A DNA stretch of 45,745 bases from Acidimicrobiaceae bacterium RAAP-2 (lineage in GTDB: Bacteria; Actinomycetota; Acidimicrobiia; Acidimicrobiales; RAAP-2): positions 1 through 45,745 of the forward strand of contig LMAD01000019.1 of the NCBI GenBank assembly GCA_001443545.1, written 5' to 3'. Position numbers and translations under genes: made by a program. Below the pieces are notes generated by a model, which was given only the letters and a program-made list of their open reading frames with translations, ran no database searches and had not been told where the DNA came from. Numbering within the stretch: position 1 is the first letter of the stretch; each line of letters starts with the position of its first letter. Below, in pieces: positions 8,330 through 15,328 of the stretch.

Positions 8330-9124
8330 ATGAGTTTTGACCAACCCCTACCCGCCGCGCTCTCCCCCTCGCGGCTCCAGGACTTCCGCGCCTGCCCGCG
8401 GCGTTTCCAGTATTCGGCGGTGGAACGCATCGCACAACCGGCGACGTACGCCACGACGAAGGGCCGACTCGTGCACTGGGTGCTCGAGCACTTGCACCGT
8501 CTGGAGGCGACCGAGCGAACCCCAACGGCCGCTCGCGAATTCGTCGAACCCGCCGAGGCCGCGATCCTCAGCGAGTCGGTACGCGACGACCTCGCTCTCG
8601 ATGACGCCCTGCTCGCCAAGCTCCGTCGAGAGACCGACGCCATCATCGACGTCTACTTCTCGATGGAGGATCCTCGCCTCGTCACGAACGAAGGAGTGGA
8701 ATTGCGCGTCAACGTCGACCTCGATGGCGTCCCGATGCTCGGGATCCTCGACCGGCTCGACCGGCTCGCCGACGGAACGTTGGTCATCGTCGACTACAAG
8801 ACCGGCTCGCTACCGAACCGCAACTTCGACACCCAGACGTTCGCCAACGCCGAGCTCTACGCCGCCCTGTGTCTGGCGAGCACCGGCGAACTTCCGACGA
8901 CCATCCAATTGCTCTACGTCGCCAAGGGGCAGACCATTGAACGAACCGTGACCGAGGTAGTGGTTCGCGCCCGCGCTCGTGCGGCGCGCGACGCGTGGGA
9001 CACCATCGAGCGGTACCACGACGCCGGCTCGTTCCCGGCGACACCGTCAACCAACACCTGCCGATTCTGCGCGTACACCGAGCGGTGCCGAGCGAGCGGC
9101 GTGCCCGTGCCGGTGCGTTCGTAA
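8330..9124 (+). CDS. PD-(D/E)XK nuclease with Fe-S cysteines, RecB/Cas4-like
   Basis: The 264-residue single-domain protein has the layout of Cas4 and the AddB/RecB C-terminal nuclease. It shows SPSRLQDFRACPRRFQY with C22, H49 in the motif GRLVHWVLEHL, D141 in GILDRLDR, D155 and K157 in VIVDYKTG, and a C-terminal cluster C244-x2-C247-x5-C253. C22 with the three C-terminal cysteines fits a 4Fe-4S cluster. Such proteins cut or resect DNA ends. There is no CRISPR array, cas1 or helicase nearby, so it is a stand-alone actinobacterial RecB-family exonuclease by annotation habit. The start at 8330 is chosen because the upstream residues are not family-like and because of the leaderless promoter. 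Confidence 0.9.
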   Translation: MSFDQPLPAALSPSRLQDFRACPRRFQYSAVERIAQPATYATTKGRLVHWVLEHLHRLEATERTPTAAREFVEPAEAAILSESVRDDLALDDALLAKLRRETDAIIDVYFSMEDPRLVTNEGVELRVNVDLDGVPMLGILDRLDRLADGTLVIVDYKTGSLPNRNFDTQTFANAELYAALCLASTGELPTTIQLLYVAKGQTIERTVTEVVVRARARAARDAWDTIERYHDAGSFPATPSTNTCRFCAYTERCRASGVPVPVRS

Positions 9125-9139
9125 CGTTGACGCGCTCTT

Positions 9140-9145
9140 TAGGCT
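9140..9145 (+). promoter_or_regulatory. Candidate leaderless -10 box (TAGGCT) of the DsbA-like gene
   Basis: TAGGCT is followed by six bases and the GTG at 9152. No Shine-Dalgarno is seen. Confidence 0.55.
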
Positions 9146-9151
9146 GTCGAC

Positions 9152-9748
9152 GTGACTTCGTTTGAACTCTCCTTCGATTACCGCTGCCCGTTCGCCAAGA
9201 ACATCCACCTCCACGTCATCACCGCGTTACGAGCGGGCGCCGATTTCGACGTCGAATTCGTGCCCTGGACCCTCAGCCAGGGACACCGCGAGGAAGGCGA
9301 CCTCGACGTGTGGGACGACCCGAGGCGCGAGGGCGACCTCGTCGCGCTCGCGGCTGGTGTCTCAGTACGCGACCGACAACCGGATCTCTTCCTCGAGACC
9401 CACGAGGCGCTCTTCCGAGCGCGCCACGAACGATTCATTCGACTTTCGACGATCGAGGAGGTTGCCGCGGTGCTCGAGCCCCTCGGCGTTGATCTGCCTA
9501 TGGTGTACGCCGACCTCGCGTCTCGACGCCCACACCGAGTGATCAAGGAGAACTACGAGCGCTTCGCCACCGTCGAGGCCTTCGGCGTGCCGACCTTCGT
9601 CGTCGGGACGGACGCAACGTTCGTTCGCTACATGGATCCGCCGAGCGCCAACGCGGACGAGTCGGTCCGGCTCATCGAATCACTCATCTCGTTGATGACC
9701 CACCAGCCTCAACTCAACGAGTTCAAGCACACCCGTCTACCCGCCTGA
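9152..9748 (+). CDS. DsbA-family thioredoxin-fold protein with a CxxA active site
   Basis: The 198-residue cytoplasmic protein (no signal peptide) has FDYRCPFAKN at the start, a helical insertion, and EAFGVPTFVVGTDATFVRYMDPP with the cis-proline. This is the plan of the DsbA/FrnE/2-hydroxychromene-2-carboxylate isomerase group. Only the first active-site cysteine (C12) is kept; the second position is alanine (CPFA), so it cannot cycle a CxxC disulfide. A mono-thiol or glutathione/mycothiol-S-transferase-like role is plausible but unproven. It follows the nuclease gene by 27 bases with its own promoter-like box. Its stop is one base from that of the convergent doxX-like gene. Confidence 0.85.
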   Translation: MTSFELSFDYRCPFAKNIHLHVITALRAGADFDVEFVPWTLSQGHREEGDLDVWDDPRREGDLVALAAGVSVRDRQPDLFLETHEALFRARHERFIRLSTIEEVAAVLEPLGVDLPMVYADLASRRPHRVIKENYERFATVEAFGVPTFVVGTDATFVRYMDPPSANADESVRLIESLISLMTHQPQLNEFKHTRLPA

Positions 9749-9749
9749 G

Positions 9750-10118
9750 CTACTGGAAGATTCGAAAACCGAGTTCGATCAGCGCCAACGTGCCGAGCCC
9801 GAGTGCGGGGGCGAGCACCTTAAACGAGTCGCCGTGACGACGATGCCAGATCACTGCACCGCCCATCAACACGACGAGCCCCGCGGCGGCCACCTCATTG
9901 AGTATCGCCAAGAACGACGCGCCCTTGGCGACGAGACCCACCATGACCGCCACAGCGGCCACGATCTCGAGTCCCCCCAGGCGTTGATACGCGCGCTTGG
10001 TGAGTTCGAGGTGCTCGGCCACGCGGCTCATCGCCGGATTGAAGAGGACCTTCTGGAGTCCCGCGGTAAGAAATGCGAGAAACAAGATGATTGAGACAAC
10101 ACTGGCTACCGCGGCCAT
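9750..10118 (-). CDS. DoxX-like membrane protein
   Basis: The 122-residue protein has four hydrophobic segments: VASVVSIILFLAFLTAGLQKV, LEIVAAVAVMVGLVA, LAILNEVAAAGLVVLMGGAV and VLAPALGLGTLALIELGF. The FxxxGxxK motif after the first helix and the RLGGLEI segment match the DoxX/DoxX-like family, small membrane proteins linked in some actinobacteria to thiol redox complexes. The ATG at 10118 has AAAGGAG six bases upstream, which decides it over the GTG at 10124. It lies next to the DsbA-like gene in convergent orientation and downstream of the LLM gene. Confidence 0.8.
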   Translation of the reverse strand: MAAVASVVSIILFLAFLTAGLQKVLFNPAMSRVAEHLELTKRAYQRLGGLEIVAAVAVMVGLVAKGASFLAILNEVAAAGLVVLMGGAVIWHRRHGDSFKVLAPALGLGTLALIELGFRIFQ

Positions 10119-10142
10119 GACCACTCCTTTGACCCATCGACT

Positions 10143-11075
10143 CTACCCGTCCGTCGATGGCCGATTCGTCTGGCGGTCGTACTCGAGCGCGACGTCCAAT
10201 GCTTCGTCGCGCTGGTCGGCCGTACCGACGGCGACCACGGAGAACTCGCTCACCCCGGCTTGGGCGAGCCCGTGCAGCTGGTCGAGGACTGATTCGCGCG
10301 AACCGATCAGCGCCACGCCGGCCGGTTCCGCCACTCCCTCGCGATCGAGCATCGCCGCGTAGCTCGGTAACGTCGCGTAGAGGGCGAAGGTCTCGTTCAC
10401 TCGCTGGCGTCCGGCGGCGGCGTCGTCGGTGACCACGACGGGCAGTGAGCAGATGATCCTCGGACGAGGTCGCCCAGCCGCATCGGCGGCGGCGGTGATC
10501 GTCGGGGTGATGTGCTCGGCGATGGTGCGCCGGCCCGTCATCCAGAGCACCGTGCCGTCGGCGACCGAACCGGCCAGGGCCAACATCTTCGGCCCCAGGG
10601 CGGCGACCACGAGACCGGGCGGCGTGACGTCCTTGGGCCCGATCGCGCCCGCCGCGGTCGCGCTCACGAACTCCCCGTGGGCACTCACCGGCTCAGCGCG
10701 CAACATCGGGGCGAGCGCCGCCAGGTACTCGCGCAGGTACTGCACCGGCCGTTCGAACGTAATCCCCCACAACCCCTCCACAATGACCTGGTGCGAGAGC
10801 CCCACGCCCAGGGTCAGTCGGCCGCCGATGGCGTCTTGAACCGTTCGCGCCTGCGCGGCCAGCATCGACGGATGGCGGGGCTGTACGGGTACGACGGCCG
10901 TTCCCAAATCGAGGTCGCCCAATTCACGGCCGATCATCGCGAGCACGGTCAAGGTGTCGGGTCCGAAGATCTGCGAGCACCACATTGAGCGAAATCCCCG
11001 ATCGCGCAGACGCCGCGCTCGCTCGACGGACTGCGAGACCGTTCCGTCCAGGTCAAGACCTACCCCGATGCGCAT
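10143..11075 (-). CDS. LLM-class flavin/F420-dependent oxidoreductase
   Basis: The 310-residue TIM-barrel protein of the luciferase-like monooxygenase superfamily begins MRIGVGLDLDGTVSQSVERARRLRDRGF. Typical features are LGTAVVPVQPRHPSMLAAQARTV in the region 59-81, GGRLTLGVGLSHQVIVEG and the C-terminal GSRESVLDQLHGLAQAGVSEF. Actinobacterial proteins of this shape usually use coenzyme F420. The substrate is unknown. The start at 11075 is chosen because the upstream extension is not family-like. The gene diverges from purK with only 33 bases between starts. The PPOX-fold gene at 17671 is a second sign of F420 use in this organism. Confidence 0.9.
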   Translation of the reverse strand: MRIGVGLDLDGTVSQSVERARRLRDRGFRSMWCSQIFGPDTLTVLAMIGRELGDLDLGTAVVPVQPRHPSMLAAQARTVQDAIGGRLTLGVGLSHQVIVEGLWGITFERPVQYLREYLAALAPMLRAEPVSAHGEFVSATAAGAIGPKDVTPPGLVVAALGPKMLALAGSVADGTVLWMTGRRTIAEHITPTITAAADAAGRPRPRIICSLPVVVTDDAAAGRQRVNETFALYATLPSYAAMLDREGVAEPAGVALIGSRESVLDQLHGLAQAGVSEFSVVAVGTADQRDEALDVALEYDRQTNRPSTDG

Positions 11076-11095
11076 ATCCGCCCCCGTTCGCCAAC

Positions 11096-11101
11096 TAGCG
11101 T
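11096..11101 (+). promoter_or_regulatory. Candidate leaderless -10 box (TAGCGT) of purK
   Basis: TAGCGT is followed by seven bases and the GTG at 11109. The GTG at 11103 would be too close to the box to be in the transcript, so the box favours the second GTG. Confidence 0.45.
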
Positions 11102-11108
11102 CGTGCCC

Positions 11109-12257
11109 GTGTCGAGCGAACCTCAACTTATCTCGTCACGAATCGGCGTGGTTGGTGGAGGACAGCTCGCGCGCATGATGGGTGACGTCGCCCACCGGGT
11201 GGGCGTCAGGCTCAACGTGCTCGCCACGAGCATCCAAGACGCCGCGGTCGCGACGGCTGATCAGGTCGTCATCGGCGAGCCGGACGACCCGTTCGCCCTC
11301 GACGAGTTGGCGCGTGACGTGGACGTGGTGACCTTCGATCACGAACTGGTCGATCTGGATCTCGTCGAGTCGCTTAGCCAACGCGGAGTCGCGGTGCGAC
11401 CGGCGGCCACCGCCCTTCGCTACGCCGTCGACAAGGCCTTCCAGCGTCGTCGCTTCGCCGAACACGGGCTACCCGTGCCCCGATTCGTCGTCACGGACTC
11501 GGCTGGCGATCCCGCACTCTGGCGGTTCCTGAGCGGTCTGTCCTCGCCCCCGGTCGTCAAGGTCGCCCGTGGCGGCTACGACGGCCGCGGCGTCTACTTC
11601 CCCGAGTCGATGGACGATGTCCGCGCACTCGTCCGGTCCCTGAAGGCCGAGGTGGTCGTCGAAGAGCGGCTCGAGCTACGCGGCGAGGTCGCCCAGCTCG
11701 TGGTACGGGCCGTCGACGGTGAGATGGTCCACTATCCCTTGGTCTCCACCGTCCAAGCCGACGGGATGTGCGTCGAAGTCCGCTTCCCGGCCGACGCACC
11801 CGACCTCGCCGGCGAAGCGGCCATGCTCGGTGAGCGAATCGCCGAATTGATCGGTGTCGTCGGGGTCCTCGCCATCGAGCTATTCGTCACCGACGGTGGC
11901 CTGGTCATCAACGAGGTGGCGCTGCGGCCGCACAACACCGGTCACTGGACGATCGAAGGGGCCGCCACCGATCAGTTCTCGAACCACCTCCTCGCGGTGA
12001 GTGGTCAGTCGCTCGGACCGGCCACGCCGATCGTCGCCCACGCCGTCATGGTGAACGTGGTCGGAGGGGACGAGCCGACCGTGCCCGCCGCTGGTCGCGC
12101 CATCGACGGCGCCTTCGTCCACGATTACGGTAAAGCGTGGCGGCCCGGCCGCAAGTTGGGCCACGTCACCGCCGTCGGCGACGACGCCACCCTCGCACGC
12201 GTGACAGCATGGGCGGGGGCCCGGGCCTACGGGACGAGAACGAGGGAGACGACGTGA
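11109..12257 (+). CDS. purK: N5-carboxyaminoimidazole ribonucleotide synthase
   Basis: ATP-grasp enzyme of purine synthesis that carboxylates AIR to N5-CAIR using ATP and bicarbonate. About 382 residues. It opens with the dinucleotide-like loop RIGVVGGGQLARMM. The ATP-grasp core follows: PPVVKVARGGYDGRGVYF, EVVVEERLELRGEVAQLVVR and ELFVTDGGLVINEVALRPHNTGHWTIEG, whose acidic and Asn residues bind Mg-ATP and the sugar phosphate. The product goes to PurE, encoded directly downstream with a 4-base GTGA overlap. A GTG at 11103 is the alternative start. Confidence 0.95.
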   Translation: MSSEPQLISSRIGVVGGGQLARMMGDVAHRVGVRLNVLATSIQDAAVATADQVVIGEPDDPFALDELARDVDVVTFDHELVDLDLVESLSQRGVAVRPAATALRYAVDKAFQRRRFAEHGLPVPRFVVTDSAGDPALWRFLSGLSSPPVVKVARGGYDGRGVYFPESMDDVRALVRSLKAEVVVEERLELRGEVAQLVVRAVDGEMVHYPLVSTVQADGMCVEVRFPADAPDLAGEAAMLGERIAELIGVVGVLAIELFVTDGGLVINEVALRPHNTGHWTIEGAATDQFSNHLLAVSGQSLGPATPIVAHAVMVNVVGGDEPTVPAAGRAIDGAFVHDYGKAWRPGRKLGHVTAVGDDATLARVTAWAGARAYGTRTRETT

Positions 12258-12751
12258 GCGCAGTGGTAGGGGTGGTCATGGGGAGCTCGTCCGACTTTGA
12301 GGTGATGGCGGCTGCCGGCGCCGTTTTGGCCGACTTCGACGTCGAACACGAGATTCGCGTGGTATCGGCCCACCGCACGCCCGAGGACATGATCGCCTAC
12401 GGTCACGACGCCCGGGCGCGCGGGCTGCGCGTGATCATCGCGGGCGCGGGCGGTGCCGCGCACTTGCCGGGCATGCTGGCCGCCACCACCACGCTGCCCG
12501 TCATCGGCGTGCCGGTGGCCCTGGCCCGACTCGACGGACTGGACTCGCTGCTAAGCATCGTTCAGATGCCCCGAGGCGTACCGGTGGCGACCGTCGCGGT
12601 CAATGGGGCCGCCAACGCCGCGCTGTTGGCGCTGCGAATCCTGGCCGTCGGCGACGACGCCCTCGGTGATCGCCTCGAGGAGTTCCGACGAACGCTCGCC
12701 GATGCGGCCCACAGTCAAGATCTCGGTCTGAACCCTCGACAGGATTCTTAA
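12254..12751 (+). CDS. purE: N5-carboxyaminoimidazole ribonucleotide mutase
   Basis: Class I PurE, 165 residues, converts N5-CAIR to CAIR. Key motifs are MGSSSDFEVM with the phosphate-binding serines, VVSAHRTPEDM with the catalytic histidine, and AGAGGAAHLPGMLA. The GTG start overlaps the purK stop (GTGA at 12254-12257) and has GGGAGA upstream, so the pair is translationally coupled. The open frame extends upstream inside purK, but that part is not PurE-like. Confidence 0.96.
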   Translation: MSAVVGVVMGSSSDFEVMAAAGAVLADFDVEHEIRVVSAHRTPEDMIAYGHDARARGLRVIIAGAGGAAHLPGMLAATTTLPVIGVPVALARLDGLDSLLSIVQMPRGVPVATVAVNGAANAALLALRILAVGDDALGDRLEEFRRTLADAAHSQDLGLNPRQDS

Positions 12752-12755
12752 CGCC

Positions 12756-12780
12756 CCAGGAGCCCACGGCGGGCCCCTGG
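12756..12780 (+). terminator. GC-rich hairpin after purE
   Basis: CCAGG (12756-12760) pairs with CCTGG (12776-12780), and GCCC pairs with GGGC inside, around an ACGGC loop with one A/C mismatch. It begins four bases after the purE stop. There is no T-run, only CCCCTATTCT, so it is a weak or factor-assisted terminator, or a processing hairpin before pspA. Confidence 0.5.
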
Positions 12781-12813
12781 CCCCTATTCTGTTCAAGTGA
12801 CCAAGGAGGTCCC

Positions 12814-13548
12814 ATGGGTGTAGGGAAGCGTCTCGCGACCATCTTCAAAGCCAAATCCAATGCCGCGCTGAACAAGATGGAAGATCCGCGCCAAACGCTG
12901 GACCTCTCCTACGAGCAGCAACTGGAGAACCTGACCAAAGTTCGTCGGGCCGTCGCTGACGTGGCGACCGCGCGCAAGCGCGTGGAGATCCAGGCTGAGC
13001 AGCTCAAGGGTCAGGGTGACAAGTTGGCCGAGCAAGCCAAGGCGGCGCTGAGCCAGAACAACGAACCGCTGGCTCGCGAGGCCCTCTCGAGGCGCGAAGC
13101 CATTGCCGCACAGCTCCAAGACCTCGACACCCAACACGCCACCATCTCCGAGCAGGAACAGAAGCTGACCGAAACGGCCCAGAAGCTCCAGACCGAGGTG
13201 GAAGCCTTCCGTACCAAGAAGGAGACCATCAAGGCGACCTACACGGCCGCCGAAGCCTCCGCGCACGTCTCCGAGGCGGTGAGCGGGATATCGGCGTCCA
13301 TGGGAGATGCGGGAGCCGCGCTGCAGCGGGCCCAAGACAAGGTCGCCGAGATGCAGGCGCGCAGTGGCGCCTTGGACGAGTTGCTGTCCTCGGGGGCGCT
13401 CACCGACCTGACCAGTTCGCGTGACGACATCCAGGCCCAACTCGACCAGGCCAGCACGACGTCGAACGTCGACGCCCAACTCGCCGCGCTGAAGGCCCAG
13501 ATGGGCTCGGGCGACGCCGCCAGCCTCCCACCCGGGAGTGATCAGTGA
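12814..13548 (+). CDS. pspA: PspA/IM30 envelope-stress protein
   Basis: The 244-residue protein is almost entirely helical coiled coil. The N-terminal helix (MGVGKRLATIFKAKSN) would bind membranes, followed by the conserved DPRQTLDLSYEQQLENL. PspA proteins polymerise on damaged membranes and preserve the proton gradient. AAGGAGGT stands 3 bases before the ATG, and TATTCT at 12785-12790 could be the -10. The C-terminal ~30 residues are a loose, acidic, Ser/Gly-rich tail. The gene is coupled to htpX by a GTGA overlap, and pspAB follows. Confidence 0.93.
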   Translation: MGVGKRLATIFKAKSNAALNKMEDPRQTLDLSYEQQLENLTKVRRAVADVATARKRVEIQAEQLKGQGDKLAEQAKAALSQNNEPLAREALSRREAIAAQLQDLDTQHATISEQEQKLTETAQKLQTEVEAFRTKKETIKATYTAAEASAHVSEAVSGISASMGDAGAALQRAQDKVAEMQARSGALDELLSSGALTDLTSSRDDIQAQLDQASTTSNVDAQLAALKAQMGSGDAASLPPGSDQ

Positions 13549-14450
13549 GTACCACCAAGATCGAATCCGATCGCGGACTCAATTGGCGGATGTTCGTCAC
13601 CGGGCTCGCCCTGGTGCTGCTGTACGGAATCATCATCACCGTCTTGTTACGCCTCGGCGTCTCGACCTTGCTCGTGGTCGTCATCGCGCTCGGCGCGCTC
13701 GTAGCGCAGTATTACTTCTCGGACAAGATCGCGATGTTCTCGATGCACGCGCACGAGGTCACGCCCGCCCAAGAACCCCACCTGCACGAGATCGTCGATC
13801 GCCTCTGCCTACTCGCCAACATGCCCAAGCCAAGGGTCGGCGTCGCGGAACTGGACATCCCCAACGCGTTCGCGACGGGGCGTAATCCGAGTCACGCGGT
13901 GATCTGCGCCACGCGGGGTCTGATGCGCCGACTGAGCGATGAAGAGCTCGAAGCCGTCTTGGCGCACGAACTCAGCCACGTCGCGCACCGCGACGTAGCG
14001 GTGATGACCATCGCTTCAGGCGTGGGGATGCTCGCCGGATTGATTAGTCGCATCGCGATGTGGGGTGCGATGTTCTCGGGCGGCGGACGAAGTCGCGACG
14101 GTGAGAACCTCGTGCTCTTGGAGATGGTCACCTGGCTCGTCTCGCTCGTGGTGTACGTGATCGCCTACCTCCTGACGATGGCGCTCTCGCGCTATCGCGA
14201 GCTGGCCGCCGATCGTTCGGGCGCCATTCTCATCGGCAAGCCGAGCGTGCTCGCGAGCGCGCTCGTGCACATCACGGGAGAGATCGGCCGGATCCCGCGA
14301 ACCGACCTCCGCCAGTCCGAGGGGATGAACGCCTTCTTCTTCGCACCGGCGCTGGCGAGCGGGACCGCCGCCTCGCTCTTCTCGACCCACCCCTCGCTCG
14401 AGAAGCGCCTCGACCAGCTCAACAAGCTCGAACGGCAGTTGAACGGCTAG
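13545..14450 (+). CDS. htpX: M48 zinc metalloprotease HtpX
   Basis: Membrane protease of 301 residues that degrades misfolded membrane proteins. Two N-terminal membrane segments cover about 16-36 and 40-58. The zinc site is HELSH (H141, E142, H145), with the third ligand E219 in SRYRELAAD. Hydrophobic segments at about 152-178 and 192-214 lie between. The end has FSTHPSLEKRLDQL, the usual M48 tail motif. The GTG start overlaps the pspA stop by four bases, and the TAG stop shares its G with the pspAB start. The three genes therefore form a tight envelope-stress operon. Confidence 0.95.
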   Translation: MSTTKIESDRGLNWRMFVTGLALVLLYGIIITVLLRLGVSTLLVVVIALGALVAQYYFSDKIAMFSMHAHEVTPAQEPHLHEIVDRLCLLANMPKPRVGVAELDIPNAFATGRNPSHAVICATRGLMRRLSDEELEAVLAHELSHVAHRDVAVMTIASGVGMLAGLISRIAMWGAMFSGGGRSRDGENLVLLEMVTWLVSLVVYVIAYLLTMALSRYRELAADRSGAILIGKPSVLASALVHITGEIGRIPRTDLRQSEGMNAFFFAPALASGTAASLFSTHPSLEKRLDQLNKLERQLNG

Positions 14451-15025
14451 TGGGTTTACGCGACACACTCTTTGGGCGCACCAAACAGGTCGCGCCGAAT
14501 CTCGACAGCCTCTTCGCGCTGCCGACGGCGGCGCTGACCCTCGAGAGCGAACTGGAGTTGGTGACCTCGGGCCAAGCCGGCCTGTGTTTCAAGGCCGGCA
14601 GCGGCGAGATCTCGAACACCACGGACGAGGACATCCGACAGCTTTTGAATTTCGACGAGTCGGTGAGCGACGTCTCGTTCACCACCGACCGTTTCGGATT
14701 CCGGTGGATCGTGATCCACGACTCCGACATCGCCACGTTGGTCACCCGGATCCACGGTGCGAACACGACCCTGGTCGAGAACGGTCTCGGACCGCGCCTG
14801 CTCTGCGCCGTGTTCGGATTCGTCGCCAAGAGCCCGCCGGGCGAAGGTTCCGTTCGCCTCGTCTACCTCTTGAAGCAGGGAACGTTCTACCCCTTCGCCC
14901 CCACCGGCGACGACCAACGCGACAACGAACTGGAGTTGCGGGTGCGGTCATTCCTCGACAAGGACCTACCGATCGAGAAGGACCTGTCGCGATGGATGGC
15001 GCTGTGGGAGGTCCCGGTCGCCTAA
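14450..15025 (+). CDS. pspAB: PspA-associated protein PspAB
   Basis: The 191-residue soluble protein begins GLRDTLFGRTKQVAPNLDSLFALPTAALTL, the typical opening of PspAB, followed by an alpha/beta domain with FRWIVIHDSDIATLVTRIHGAN and LLKQGTFYPFAPTG. PspAB is found beside PspA and HtpX in actinobacteria and archaea; its molecular role is not settled. The GTG start shares one base with the htpX stop, so it is the third gene of the operon. Its stop abuts that of phhB on the other strand (TAATCA at 15023-15028). Confidence 0.85.
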   Translation: MGLRDTLFGRTKQVAPNLDSLFALPTAALTLESELELVTSGQAGLCFKAGSGEISNTTDEDIRQLLNFDESVSDVSFTTDRFGFRWIVIHDSDIATLVTRIHGANTTLVENGLGPRLLCAVFGFVAKSPPGEGSVRLVYLLKQGTFYPFAPTGDDQRDNELELRVRSFLDKDLPIEKDLSRWMALWEVPVA

Positions 15026-15328
15026 TCAGTCCAAAGACCGACCGGCCACCAGTTCGTCGATCGCGCCCGCGTACGAAAGATCGAGCGAGGTGATCCCGCC
15101 GCGGTCGTGGGTCCAGACCTCTAGACGCAGATCGCGGTAGTTCAACGTGACGACCGCGTGGTGGTCGAGCCCGTCGGCCACGGACACCTGGTCGAGGACG
15201 AGTTGCGCCGCGTCGCGGTGCGTGGCGAATCGCCACTCACCGACGAGATGGCCCTCCACCAGCCGCCAATCGCGACGGTTGGCGAGCCAGCGCTCGACCT
15301 CGAGCGCGTCGAGCAGCGGCGGCCTCAC
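15026..15328 (-). CDS. phhB: 4a-hydroxytetrahydrobiopterin dehydratase (PCD/DCoH family)
   Basis: The 100-residue protein matches pterin-4a-carbinolamine dehydratase. WRLVEGHLVGEWRF forms the strand pair, and ADGLDHHAVVTLNYRDLRLEVWTH carries the catalytic histidines; a conserved GGITSLDLSYAGAID follows. No phenylalanine hydroxylase gene is nearby, so it may serve another pterin, such as a molybdopterin- or folate-related one, as proposed for orphan members. The ATG overlaps the fumC stop by four bases, so the two are translated together. Confidence 0.9.
   Translation of the reverse strand: MRPPLLDALEVERWLANRRDWRLVEGHLVGEWRFATHRDAAQLVLDQVSVADGLDHHAVVTLNYRDLRLEVWTHDRGGITSLDLSYAGAIDELVAGRSLD

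Noticed and set aside
8330..9124. cas4 of a CRISPR system
   Set aside because: No repeat array, cas1 or cas2 in the window; context fits a stand-alone RecB-like nuclease.
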